A DNA stretch of 12,051 nt. It comes from Kiritimatiellales bacterium (GTDB lineage Bacteria > Verrucomicrobiota > Kiritimatiellia > Kiritimatiellales > Pontiellaceae). A model generated the notes under the pieces. It ran no database searches. It had not been told where the DNA came from and saw only the letters and a list, made by a program, of their open reading frames with translations. Shown here one piece after another: positions 1 through 6,922 of the stretch; position 1 is the first letter of the stretch; every line of letters starts with the position of its first letter. The position numbers and the translations under genes are program-made. The stretch covers positions 1 to 12,051 of the forward strand of contig JAIPIO010000107.1 in assembly GCA_021734595.1 (NCBI GenBank), written 5' to 3'.

Positions 1-220
1 ATTCTGACTGCCATACTTTGGGCTGTCACTTCATCGGTTATGCAGAAGACAACCGCCGGCGGCTTCCCTGAGGTTGGAAATATCCAAACGGCCGGTACGT
101 CGGCGAGATAATGCAATATATTTTCAAAGGCAGTGGGCTGTGCTGATTTGAGGGTCGACAACACAGGACTGCTCTGGCAAGTTCCTTACGTATTTTACGC
201 GAAATACCAAGGAGCCAGAT
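1..220. other. Left-edge region with no assignable gene
   Basis: No convincing gene is seen here. Forward frame 1 is open from the left edge to a TAA at 109-111 (36 codons) and could be the tail of a gene that starts outside the window. An opening of that length is expected often by chance and the peptide is not recognisable. A 14-bp inverted pair TTGGA-AATA-TCCAA lies at 74-87. The last 30 bases hold a short inverted repeat and the ribosome binding site of the gene at 221. Confidence 0.4.
190..207. repeat. Perfect 6-bp inverted repeat just upstream of an RBS
   Basis: GTATTT (190-195) and AAATAC (202-207) are perfect inverted arms around a 6-base centre, ending two bases before the AAGGAG ribosome binding site (209-214) of the gene at 221. 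It could be an operator half-site pair or a weak mRNA hairpin affecting ribosome access. At this length and AT content it could also be chance. Confidence 0.3.
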
Positions 221-862
221 ATGCCGTTGGACAGGAAATATAAAGTCAAAGGAACCAAGGATTTTCTGGTCATAGCGGGCATTTTCTTCTTCCTGTGCCT
301 ATGGTCTGTCAAGGATGCCTGGTATCCCTCGCCGAAAGTCATGAAAAAACATCCGTTGGCGATCGAGGCATCATTCGCGGTGGCCGGATCGCTGGCCCAG
401 ATTCTCGTGCAGGAGGGGGATCAGATCGGTGAGAAACAGATTCTCGCGGAACTCCGGAAAACCGTTCAGGAATCCGAGTTCGAAAAGGCGAAAGAACAAT
501 ATTCGGAAGTAAAAGCAGAATACCAACAAGTGGATGATGCAATCAGAAAGGCCGTCAAGGATAAACAGTCGGGACAGGTTGCGGAATTGAAGGCCCGGCG
601 TGAAAAGTTAAACGCGGTTATGGAAGCGGCATTGGAAAACGCGAATGCCGCCCGGGCTACCGTCGCCGCCATGGATCTGAAATCTCCCTCCAAAGGCGTG
701 GTGAAGAAAATAATCCATAAGAATTTCACCCAGGTTGATGCGGGGGAGGCGGTACTGATTATTGATCCGCAGGATCACTTTTACCTGTTCAACAAGAGTC
801 TCGCCATTCTCAGCTTTATCCTGTTCTGGGTATTCATCAGCGTTCACATCGTTATTCGCTAG
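221..862 (+). CDS. Doubly membrane-anchored protein with split lipoyl/HlyD-like domain
   Basis: A 213-residue protein of unknown specific function. The ATG follows AAGGAG (209-214) by six bases. A basic N-terminus (KRK/K-rich, 5-13) leads into a membrane segment at about 15-33. Residues 50-80 resemble the first half of a biotinyl-lipoyl/HlyD barrel-sandwich: VAGSLAQILVQEGDQIGEKQ, with the typical G-x5-V-x-EGDxI spacing. A charged Glu/Lys-rich stretch (about 81-150) should form a coiled-coil hairpin. Residues 152-183 (LKSPSKGVV ... VDAGEAVLIIDP) match the second lipoyl half. The chain ends in a second membrane segment (193-211), exactly where true membrane fusion proteins have beta-barrel domains. 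By the positive-inside rule the middle would be periplasmic with both ends anchored. I infer an envelope-complex or efflux-adaptor-like role. No transporter partner lies in the window. Confidence 0.75.
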   Translation: MPLDRKYKVKGTKDFLVIAGIFFFLCLWSVKDAWYPSPKVMKKHPLAIEASFAVAGSLAQILVQEGDQIGEKQILAELRKTVQESEFEKAKEQYSEVKAEYQQVDDAIRKAVKDKQSGQVAELKARREKLNAVMEAALENANAARATVAAMDLKSPSKGVVKKIIHKNFTQVDAGEAVLIIDPQDHFYLFNKSLAILSFILFWVFISVHIVIR

Positions 863-904
863 CGAACGAGGTAAATCTGTTCTGCTAAATATGTTAGGAA
901 TAGC

Positions 905-932
905 TTGACGCTGTTAATCGACCGTCTATTAT
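905..932 (+). promoter_or_regulatory. Putative sigma70 promoter for the HU-hisS-aspS operon
   Basis: TTGACG (905-910, five of six consensus -35 bases) and TATTAT (927-932, five of six -10 bases) are separated by 16 bases. Transcription would start near 939, giving a leader of about 60 bases before the HU start codon. It is the best promoter match in the window and lies in the only gap upstream of the operon. Confidence 0.65.
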
Positions 933-946
933 CGGATGTTACTTTT

Positions 947-959
947 GCACTGAAAGTGC
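947..959 (+). promoter_or_regulatory. Small hairpin in the HU leader
   Basis: GCACT (947-951), loop GAA, AGTGC (955-959): a 5-bp perfect stem near the predicted 5' end of the HU transcript. It has no U-run, so it is not a terminator. It might stabilise the 5' end or be part of an autoregulatory site. It is too short to exclude chance. Confidence 0.3.
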
Positions 960-999
960 GCTGTTTATTGAACTAACTTGAAGAGAAGGAGATATGTAA

Positions 1000-1281
1000 A
1001 TGACAAAAAGAGATTTGGTGATGCGTATTGCAGATGAAACCGGCCTGATTCAGCAGGATGTTTACGCCGTTATTCAGAAGAGTCTCGACTACATCGTTGA
1101 AGCCCTGGATCAGGGCGACACGGTTGAATTCCGCAATTTCGGCGTCTTCGAAGTTCGCGAACGCAAGCAGCGCATCGGCCGCAATCCCAACAAGCCCGAG
1201 AACGTTGTAACCATCCCCGCGCGCAAGGTGGTTAAGTTTAAGCCCGGGAAAATCATGCGCGAAAAAATCACGGGCTGTTAA
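1000..1281 (+). CDS. hup: HU/IHF-family nucleoid DNA-binding protein
   Basis: A 93-residue histone-like protein that binds and bends DNA as a dimer. The length is typical of the family (about 90). An alpha-helical N-terminal dimerisation half (1-40) is followed by the family signature at 44-63 (FRNFGVFEVRERKQRIGRNP). That includes the R61-N62-P63 tip whose proline intercalates into DNA. The tail 71-89 (TIPARKVVKFKPGKIMRE) is the usual C-terminal strand and helix. The ATG at 1000 has AAGGAG (986-991) eight bases upstream. Another ATG (994-996) sits between them but is followed at once by TAA, so it is a start-stop pair. The gene is first in an operon with hisS (13-base gap) and aspS, with a promoter at 905-932. 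The sequence does not decide between HU and an IHF-like subunit. Confidence 0.95.
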   Translation: MTKRDLVMRIADETGLIQQDVYAVIQKSLDYIVEALDQGDTVEFRNFGVFEVRERKQRIGRNPNKPENVVTIPARKVVKFKPGKIMREKITGC

Positions 1282-1294
1282 CCGATTTTGATTT

Positions 1295-2542
1295 ATGGCT
1301 TCCGGTGAATTTCAGCCTTTGCAGGGAATGTCGGATATCTATGCGCCGGAGATTTATCTCTGGCGCATGATTGAAGCGCGTGCCCGTGATCTCTTTGCCC
1401 GCTACGGGTATGAGGAGTTGCGGACGCCTTCCCTCGAAAAACTCTCCGTCTTCAAGCGCTCCATCGGCGATACGACCGATGTCGTGCAGAAGGAGATGTA
1501 TGCCTTTGAGGACCGCGGTGGGCGGGAAATCGCATTGCGCCCGGAAGGTACCGCCGGAACGATCCGGCATCTGGCCGGGCGCGGCGCAGAGGGGCTGAAC
1601 GCCCGCGTATTCTACATTGCCCCGATGTTCCGCTGCGAGCGCCCGCAGGCCGGCCGCAAGCGTCAGTTCCACCAGGTCGGCGTGGAGGACACCGGCGAAC
1701 CGAACCCGTTGGCCGATGCCGAGTGCATCGCCCTTCAGCAGCACCTGCTCGAAGAATGGGGACTCACCGGGTCGAACATCCAGATCAGCACGCGCGGCAT
1801 GCCGTCCGACCGTCAGGCGGTGGCCGACGGACTGCGCAATGCACTTCAGCCTTATCTGGGCGAGCTGTGCGACGACTGCCAACGACGCATCAACGAGAAT
1901 GTCCTGCGCGTGATCGATTGCAAAAACGAGATGTGCCAGAAGATCGTCGACCGGATTCCGTCGGCTGTTGATTTCATGAGCGACGAGTCCCGCCAATATC
2001 TGGAAACGGTTATCCAATCATTGGAAAACATGGGGATCAAGGCAGACGTGAATCCCAAGCTGGTGCGCGGGCTCGACTACTATGTCCACACCGTATGGGA
2101 GATCACCCACGATGCGCTCGGCGCGCAGAACGCCATTGCCGGCGGCGGGCGCTACGAAATCGCGCTCGGGAAAAAGGCCATTCCGGGGGTTGGGTTTGCC
2201 ATGGGCATGGAACGCGTCATCACCTCGCTCGAAGCGTGCGGCATTACCGCCGGACAGTTTGCGCCGAAAGGCGGCATATGGTTGGTTTCGCTGGGCGAAG
2301 AAGCGGTCGCCGAAAACATGAAGCTCGCCCGCGAGCTGCGCGGCAAGGGAATCCGCTGCAGCATGGAGTTGGAAGCCAAAAGCATGAAGGCGCAGATGCG
2401 CAAAGCCGATAGCGCTGGCGCGGAAAAAGTCATCATCCGCGGCGAAGACGAAATTGAAAAACAAACGTTAACCATCAAAGACATGGGGCAGGGGACGCAG
2501 GAGGAAATCCAGCTTTCCAATCTTTGGAAAATACTGGATTGA
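1295..2542 (+). CDS. hisS: Histidyl-tRNA synthetase
   Basis: Cytoplasmic class II synthetase charging tRNA-His; 415 residues, usual bacterial size. The N-terminus FQPLQGMSDI (6-15) matches the family start. Motif 1 region is at about 40-66. RPEGT (82-86) and motif 2 with F112, R113, E115, R116 and RQFHQ (123-127) form the ATP and histidine site. The HisA loop LVRGLDYY is at 256-263, and motif 3 GVGFAMGMER at 298-307 carries the class II arginine. A C-terminal anticodon-binding domain runs from about 325. A Cys pair in CDDC and a second in CKNEMC fall in the insertion domain, as in many bacterial HisRS. No Shine-Dalgarno is seen before ATG 1295, 13 bases after the HU stop, so translation may depend on coupling to HU. 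The last codons (SNLWK) are written by the first copy of the palindromic repeat cluster that fills the gap to aspS. Confidence 0.97.
   Translation: MASGEFQPLQGMSDIYAPEIYLWRMIEARARDLFARYGYEELRTPSLEKLSVFKRSIGDTTDVVQKEMYAFEDRGGREIALRPEGTAGTIRHLAGRGAEGLNARVFYIAPMFRCERPQAGRKRQFHQVGVEDTGEPNPLADAECIALQQHLLEEWGLTGSNIQISTRGMPSDRQAVADGLRNALQPYLGELCDDCQRRINENVLRVIDCKNEMCQKIVDRIPSAVDFMSDESRQYLETVIQSLENMGIKADVNPKLVRGLDYYVHTVWEITHDALGAQNAIAGGGRYEIALGKKAIPGVGFAMGMERVITSLEACGITAGQFAPKGGIWLVSLGEEAVAENMKLARELRGKGIRCSMELEAKSMKAQMRKADSAGAEKVIIRGEDEIEKQTLTIKDMGQGTQEEIQLSNLWKILD
1991..2026. repeat. Two degenerate TTCCA-N5-TGGAA copies inside hisS
   Basis: Positions 1991-2005 (CGCCA-N5-TGGAA, two mismatches) and 2012-2026 (ATCCA-N5-TGGAA, one mismatch) resemble the 15-bp palindrome of the intergenic clusters. 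Their centres (1998 and 2019) are 21 bp apart, the same spacing as seen there. They encode a normal-looking part of HisRS just before LVRGLDYY, so coding constraint may explain them. Confidence 0.35.
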
Positions 2543-2581
2543 TTTTTCCAGTGTCTGGAAGAAAAGTTCCAATCCTTGGAA
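2515..2581. repeat. Cluster A: three phased TTCCA-N5-TGGAA palindromes
   Basis: Three perfect palindromes, each with 6-bp arms and a 3-base centre: 2515-2529 (TTCCAA-TCT-TTGGAA, extended to 7-bp arms at 2514-2530), 2546-2560 (TTCCAG-TGT-CTGGAA) and 2567-2581 (TTCCAA-TCC-TTGGAA). Centres at 2522, 2553 and 2574 are 31 and 21 bp apart. The first copy lies in the last codons of hisS and the others in the 56-base gap to aspS. There are no U-runs, so these are not intrinsic terminators. The arms can also pair between neighbours. The second cluster (6923-7021) has the same design. Confidence 0.85.
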
Positions 2582-2598
2582 AATTTACGGAGAAAAAA

Positions 2599-4395
2599 AT
2601 GCACAGATACAGAACTCATACTTGCGGCGAGCTCAGAAAAGAACACGTCGATCAAACAGTAAAGGTTTCCGGCTGGATCAACAGCGTCCGCGACCACGGC
2701 GGGGTCATCTTTATCGACCTGCGCGACCACTACGGACTGACCCAGGTGGTGATCGATCCCTCCCGCCCGTTCTACAAAGGCATCGAACATTGGCGCGTTG
2801 AAACCACGATCTGCTTTACCGGCAACGTCGTCGCCCGTGTTCCCGAAACGGTGAATCCGAAACTCGCCACCGGCGATATCGAGATTGTTGCCGACGAAAT
2901 GGAAATTCTGGGTGAATCGAATGTGATTCCGTTCCTGGTCGCCAAGGATGAAGAATGCAACGAAACCCTGCGGCTCCAGTACCGTTTTCTTGATTTGCGC
3001 CGCCAGTCCCTGCATAGCAACCTGATCCTGCGTTCCAACGTGATTGCCCGGATGCGCGAGCTGATGGTGGCCAATGGGTTCATGGAAATGCAGACGCCGA
3101 TTCTCACCAGCAGCTCGCCCGAAGGCGCGCGCGACTATTTGGTGCCGAGCCGCGTCCACCCCGGCCATTTCTACGCGCTGCCGCAGGCTCCCCAGCAGTT
3201 CAAGCAGCTGCTGATGACCTCCGGCTTCGACCGCTACTTCCAGATTGCTCCCTGCTTCCGCGACGAAGACGCCCGCGCCGACCGTTCGCCCGGCGAATTC
3301 TACCAGCTCGATATGGAGATGGCCTTCGCCACGCAGGACGATGTTTTTGAAGTCAACGAAGATGTGTTGCACAAGCTCTTCACCGAGTTCAGCGACAAGA
3401 AGGTGGACGACCTTCCGTTTGTCCGCGTTCCTTTCCTCGAAGCGATGGATAAATACGGAACCGACAAACCCGACCTGCGCAATCCGCTGATTCTGCAGGA
3501 CTGCTCCGAAATCTTCCGCGACTGCGGGTTCAAGGCCTTTGCCGGTGTGGTTGCTTCCGGCGGCGTTGTGAAAACCATCGCCGCCAAGGGTTGCGCCGAC
3601 CGGTCGCGCAAGTTCTTCGACGATATGATCGTGTTCGCCCAGTCCGTCGGCGCCAAGGGCCTCGGCTATCTCCGCTGGATCGATGGCGAAGTGCAGAGCC
3701 CGATTGCCAAGTTTCTTTCCGAAGATGAAATCGCCAGGCTCAAGGAGCTGGGGCAGGTTGGAGATGGCGACGTCATGTTCTTCATCGCCGACAAAGCCCG
3801 GACCGCCACGGAAATCGGTGCGGCCGTCCGCAACGAGCTGGGCGTGCGTCTCGAACTGATCGCCGACGACGTGTTCAGATTCTGCTGGATTGTCGATTTC
3901 CCGATGTATGAACTCGACGACGAAGGCAAGGTGGAATTCAGCCACAATCCCTTCTCCATGCCGCAGGGTGGAATGGATGACCTGCTCAACAAGGATCCGC
4001 TGGATATCCTCGCCTACCAGTACGACATCGTCTGTAACGGCGTCGAACTTTCCTCCGGCGCGGTTCGGAACCACAGCCCGGAACTGATGGTCAAGGCCTT
4101 CGAGATTGCCGGCTACGACAAGTCCGTTGTCGAGGCCAAGTTCCCCGCACTCTACCGCGCCTTCCAATACGGTGCGCCCCCGCATGCCGGTATTGCTCCC
4201 GGCGTTGACCGCATCGTCATGCTGCTGGCCAACGAACCCAACATCCGCGAGGTGATTGCATTCCCGATGAACCAGAAAGCGCAGGATCTGTTGATGGGTG
4301 CACCCGGTCAGGTCGAACACAAGCAGCTGCGCGAACTGCATCTGGAAATAAAGCTTCCAAAAAAAGTAGAGCAGGAAATGGGCGAACAGGCCTGA
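2599..4395 (+). CDS. aspS: Aspartyl-tRNA synthetase, bacterial type
   Basis: Cytoplasmic class II synthetase charging tRNA-Asp; 598 residues, usual bacterial length. ATG 2599 has GGAG (2589-2592) six bases upstream and gives the family start MHRYRTHTCGEL. The open frame extends 25 codons further up to a TTG, but that part reads only the palindrome cluster. An N-terminal OB-fold for the anticodon spans about 1-105 (VSGWINSVRDHGGVIFIDLR, 23-42). Motif 2 is FRDEDARADR (220-229). The bacterial GAD insertion lies at about 300-420 (GLGYLRW at 354-360). Motif 3 is GIAPGVDR (531-538), followed by IREVIAFPMNQKAQDLLMGAP, the near-invariant C-terminal active-site strand. His33 in RDHGG is the residue type linked to non-discriminating AspRS, which also charges tRNA-Asn; here this is only a hint. 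The gene is last in the operon, before a strong terminator. Confidence 0.97.
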   Translation: MHRYRTHTCGELRKEHVDQTVKVSGWINSVRDHGGVIFIDLRDHYGLTQVVIDPSRPFYKGIEHWRVETTICFTGNVVARVPETVNPKLATGDIEIVADEMEILGESNVIPFLVAKDEECNETLRLQYRFLDLRRQSLHSNLILRSNVIARMRELMVANGFMEMQTPILTSSSPEGARDYLVPSRVHPGHFYALPQAPQQFKQLLMTSGFDRYFQIAPCFRDEDARADRSPGEFYQLDMEMAFATQDDVFEVNEDVLHKLFTEFSDKKVDDLPFVRVPFLEAMDKYGTDKPDLRNPLILQDCSEIFRDCGFKAFAGVVASGGVVKTIAAKGCADRSRKFFDDMIVFAQSVGAKGLGYLRWIDGEVQSPIAKFLSEDEIARLKELGQVGDGDVMFFIADKARTATEIGAAVRNELGVRLELIADDVFRFCWIVDFPMYELDDEGKVEFSHNPFSMPQGGMDDLLNKDPLDILAYQYDIVCNGVELSSGAVRNHSPELMVKAFEIAGYDKSVVEAKFPALYRAFQYGAPPHAGIAPGVDRIVMLLANEPNIREVIAFPMNQKAQDLLMGAPGQVEHKQLRELHLEIKLPKKVEQEMGEQA

Positions 4396-4415
4396 TCAGA
4401 TGATTCGCAATAACC

Positions 4416-4443
4416 AAGCCGCCCTTTTCGGGCGGTTTTTTTT
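4416..4443 (+). terminator. Intrinsic terminator after aspS
   Basis: CCGCCC (4419-4424), loop TTTTC, GGGCGG (4430-4435), then eight T (4436-4443). Flanking AAG can pair with the first T residues to lengthen the stem. It begins about 20 bases after the aspS stop and ends the HU-hisS-aspS operon. Confidence 0.93.
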
Positions 4444-4602
4444 GTTTCAACGCGGATCAAAATCTATTTTCCCGACGGTTTGCTTTGATTCCATTTTAAT
4501 CCGGTCCCTTAAACCGTTTCGTTTTCAGAAAACCAACCTGTTTTGGCCGCTAATTGTTTTCGGATGGATATTTCAGCACGAAACAAACCGCAAATACGCC
4601 CA

Positions 4603-4670
4603 TTGATATTTTTAGGTAAAAAATATTGACATATATCCAGTATAAAATAGGGTGCTGTCTAGTTCGGAGG
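4603..4670 (+). promoter_or_regulatory. AT-rich upstream region of ilvB, promoter not resolved
   Basis: The ilvBN promoter should lie here because a terminator stands upstream. TTGATA (4603-4608), a perfect TTGACA (4626-4631) and TATAAAAT (4641-4648) are present. However, TTGACA and TATAAA are only 9 bases apart, so they cannot be one standard sigma70 promoter. With normal spacing the -10 would be the weak TAGGGT (4648-4653). GGAGG (4666-4670) is the ilvB ribosome binding site. The rest of the gap (4444-4602) shows nothing recognisable. I see no T-box, leader peptide or attenuator. Confidence 0.4.
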
Positions 4671-4676
4671 TAAAAT

Positions 4677-6398
4677 ATGAGTAATATTGAGATGGAAGGT
4701 GGCCAGGCGATTGTCCGATGTCTGGAAAATGAGGGTGTTGAGTACATTTTCGGTTATTCCGGCGGAGCGGCAATCCCGATCTTTGATGCACTGGTTACAA
4801 CCTCGACAAAGATTAAATTTGTTTTGGTGCGCCATGAGCAGGGTGCCACCCACATGGCGGACGGCTACGCACGGGCGACTGGAAAACCGGCGGTTGTTCT
4901 GGTGACCAGCGGTCCGGGCGCCACGAACACGTTGACGGGCATCATGACCGCGCACATGGATTCGGTTCCCATGATTGTGCTCACCGGGCAATCGGTCTCC
5001 TGGATGCTGGGGAAAGATGCTTTCCAGGAAGCGGATATCTACGGAATGGCCATGCCGGTTGTAAAACACTCCTACCTGCTTAAAAAACCAAACGACATTC
5101 CGCATACGATTCGGGAGGCGTTTCATATCGCCACCACTGGACGTCCGGGACCGGTGTTGATTGACATCCCAAAGGATGTCAGCGGTGGGCATTGCGATAT
5201 CGATCTCCACGCTGAAATGGATATCCCCGGATATAAGGATGTCCCCGCTCCGGATCACGACACCATCCTTGAAATTGCGGAGGCAATCAGTAAATCAAAA
5301 CGGCCGCTGATTCTCGCCGGTCATGGTGTTGGCATTTCCGGCGCGGATGAGAGTCTGTTGCAACTGGCCGAGAAAGTTTGTATTCCGGTAACAAACACAC
5401 TGCTGGGAAAGGGCGTGTTCCCGGAAACACACGCGCTGGCGCTCGGTATGCTGGGCATGCACGGAACGGCCTATGCCAACAAGGCGATCTGCGAATGCGA
5501 CTTGCTGCTCAATATAGGGTCGCGGTTTGATGACCGCATCATCGGACAGGCTGGCATGTTCTGCAAGGATGCCGTTAAAATCCATGTAGATGTCGATGCA
5601 TCCGAATTCGGGAAGATGATTGTGCCGGACATTGCCTGCGTCGGCGACGCGAAGGCTGTGCTCGATGAACTGATCAAGCATGTACCTGTACTCGATACGC
5701 ATGACTGGTTGAAAAAGCTCGATGGCTACAAGAAAAAATATCCATTGAAGTTCATCCGTCAGGGCAGCCTGAAGATGCAGCATATTATTGATGAAATGTA
5801 TAAGCTCTCCAACGGCAAAGCGGTGACGGTTACGGACGTTGGGCAACACCAGATGTGGGCGGCCCAGTTCTATAGGATTGATGAACGCAACAACTTCCTG
5901 AGTTCCGGCGGAGCGGGGACGATGGGCTACGGCCTGCCGGCGGCGATCGGGGCCCAGTTTGGGCGTCCGGACGATCTGGTGGTGGCTTTCATTGGGGACG
6001 GCGGTTTCCAGATGACCCAGTTCGAACTGGCCACCGCAGCACTTCATAAACTGCCGATCAAGATCGTTGTGCTGAACAACCACTATCTGGGTATGGTTCG
6101 CCAGTGGCAGGAACTGTTCTATGAGGACCGCACCAGCGGGGTGGATCTCGAAGGCAACCCCGACTTTGTCAAGCTGGCGGAAGCCTACGGAATCAAAGGC
6201 TTCAATATCAGGCGGCCCGGTGATGTTAAGCGAATTCTGCAGAGTGCGTTGGACTACACCGACGGACCCTGCCTGATCAACTGTGAAGTGGAGAAAACGG
6301 ACAACGTTTTCCCGATGATACCGGCCGGCGCCGCCGTTGAGGACATGCTGATTGAACCGCCTAAACACAAAATGGAAAAACCGACCGGTTCCACTTAA
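4677..6398 (+). CDS. ilvB: Acetolactate synthase, large catalytic subunit
   Basis: ThDP-dependent enzyme joining two pyruvates to acetolactate, or pyruvate and 2-oxobutyrate to acetohydroxybutyrate: the first shared step of valine, leucine and isoleucine synthesis. 573 residues, normal for the family. Three domains follow in order: an N-terminal pyrimidine-binding domain with FGYSGGAAIPIFDAL (25-39) and the catalytic Glu54 in RHEQGA; a central domain (about 190-330, including NIGSRFDDR); and a C-terminal ThDP-binding domain with GDG (440-442) and NN (467-468) for the metal and diphosphate. DAFQEADI in the first domain is typical of biosynthetic acetolactate synthases. The start codon follows GGAGG by six bases. 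The gene is followed after 17 bases by the regulatory subunit ilvN, forming the holoenzyme operon. ilvC is not adjacent. Ser28 replaces the usual Pro in GYPGG, a minor variation. Confidence 0.96.
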   Translation: MSNIEMEGGQAIVRCLENEGVEYIFGYSGGAAIPIFDALVTTSTKIKFVLVRHEQGATHMADGYARATGKPAVVLVTSGPGATNTLTGIMTAHMDSVPMIVLTGQSVSWMLGKDAFQEADIYGMAMPVVKHSYLLKKPNDIPHTIREAFHIATTGRPGPVLIDIPKDVSGGHCDIDLHAEMDIPGYKDVPAPDHDTILEIAEAISKSKRPLILAGHGVGISGADESLLQLAEKVCIPVTNTLLGKGVFPETHALALGMLGMHGTAYANKAICECDLLLNIGSRFDDRIIGQAGMFCKDAVKIHVDVDASEFGKMIVPDIACVGDAKAVLDELIKHVPVLDTHDWLKKLDGYKKKYPLKFIRQGSLKMQHIIDEMYKLSNGKAVTVTDVGQHQMWAAQFYRIDERNNFLSSGGAGTMGYGLPAAIGAQFGRPDDLVVAFIGDGGFQMTQFELATAALHKLPIKIVVLNNHYLGMVRQWQELFYEDRTSGVDLEGNPDFVKLAEAYGIKGFNIRRPGDVKRILQSALDYTDGPCLINCEVEKTDNVFPMIPAGAAVEDMLIEPPKHKMEKPTGST

Positions 6399-6415
6399 TC
6401 GAAGGAGAATGAACG

Positions 6416-6919
6416 ATGCCGAATAATGATAAGAATCTGCATACACTCAGTGTTTATGTCGCCAACAAGCCGGGCGTACTCGCGCGTGTTGCGCAGGTGT
6501 TTGCCCGACGCGGGTTTAATATTGAATCGCTCGTGGTTTCGCCGGCGGTCGACGGGAATTTTTCCAGGATGACCATCGGGCTGAGCGGTGATCCGTCCGG
6601 GCTCGATCAGATTATCATGCAGCTATCCAAGCTGGTTGATGTACTGAGCTGTTTCGATCACTCTTCGGATACGGCCGTGATGAAGGAGATGGGGTTGATC
6701 AAGATTGCCGTAGATGCCGAAGATCGTCCCGAGGCCCTGCAGATCATCGAGCATTTCGGCTGCAAGACCGTTGACCTGACCCCGACTTCCATCGTGGTCC
6801 AGATAGTTGGCGATCCGGCCAAGATCGACGCGTTCGAGGAAATGATACAGAAATTCAATATCATTGAAATCGTCCGCACCGGCAAGGTCGTGATGAGCCG
6901 CGGCGAAGGCATGACCTGA
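6416..6919 (+). CDS. ilvN: Acetolactate synthase, small regulatory subunit
   Basis: Regulatory partner of IlvB that activates the enzyme and carries the branched-chain amino acid feedback site. 167 residues, normal for the IlvN/IlvH type. An N-terminal ACT domain (about 8-80) begins HTLSVYVANKPGVLARVAQV, with the NKPGVL ligand-binding turn, and continues FARRGFNIESLVVSP. A C-terminal second half (85-160, GLIKIAVDAEDRPEALQIIE ... IEIVRTGKVVMSRG) matches the usual small-subunit domain. AAGGAG (6402-6407) stands eight bases before ATG 6416. It is translated from the ilvB message. Immediately after the stop comes the second palindrome cluster and then a strong terminator stem. Feedback inhibition is known for the family but cannot be read from sequence alone. 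Confidence 0.95.
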   Translation: MPNNDKNLHTLSVYVANKPGVLARVAQVFARRGFNIESLVVSPAVDGNFSRMTIGLSGDPSGLDQIIMQLSKLVDVLSCFDHSSDTAVMKEMGLIKIAVDAEDRPEALQIIEHFGCKTVDLTPTSIVVQIVGDPAKIDAFEEMIQKFNIIEIVRTGKVVMSRGEGMT

Positions 6920-6922
6920 TTT

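Noticed and set aside
74..87. TTGGA-AATA-TCCAA as another copy of the palindrome family
   Set aside because: The arms are in the reverse order and the spacing differs; probably chance.
2515..2581. CRISPR-like array
   Set aside because: Repeat units are 15-bp palindromes with 6-16-base gaps; no uniform spacers and no cas genes.
2524..2598. 25-codon upstream extension of aspS starting at TTG
   Set aside because: It reads only the palindrome cluster; ATG 2599 has a ribosome site and gives the normal family N-terminus.
2152..4341. Very long open frame on the minus strand (729 codons) across hisS and aspS
   Set aside because: It is antisense to two intact synthetases with all motifs; its translation is low-complexity and unlike any family. 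Codon bias of GC-rich genes opens this frame.
4400..4606. Small 68-codon open frame downstream of aspS
   Set aside because: It runs straight through the terminator hairpin and U-run, with no ribosome site.
4626..4648. TTGACA plus TATAAA as a standard ilvB promoter
   Set aside because: The two boxes are only 9 bases apart, far too close for sigma70; kept only as an unresolved promoter region.
5295..6446. Minus-strand open frame of 383 codons under ilvB
   Set aside because: Antisense shadow of a fully conserved acetolactate synthase.
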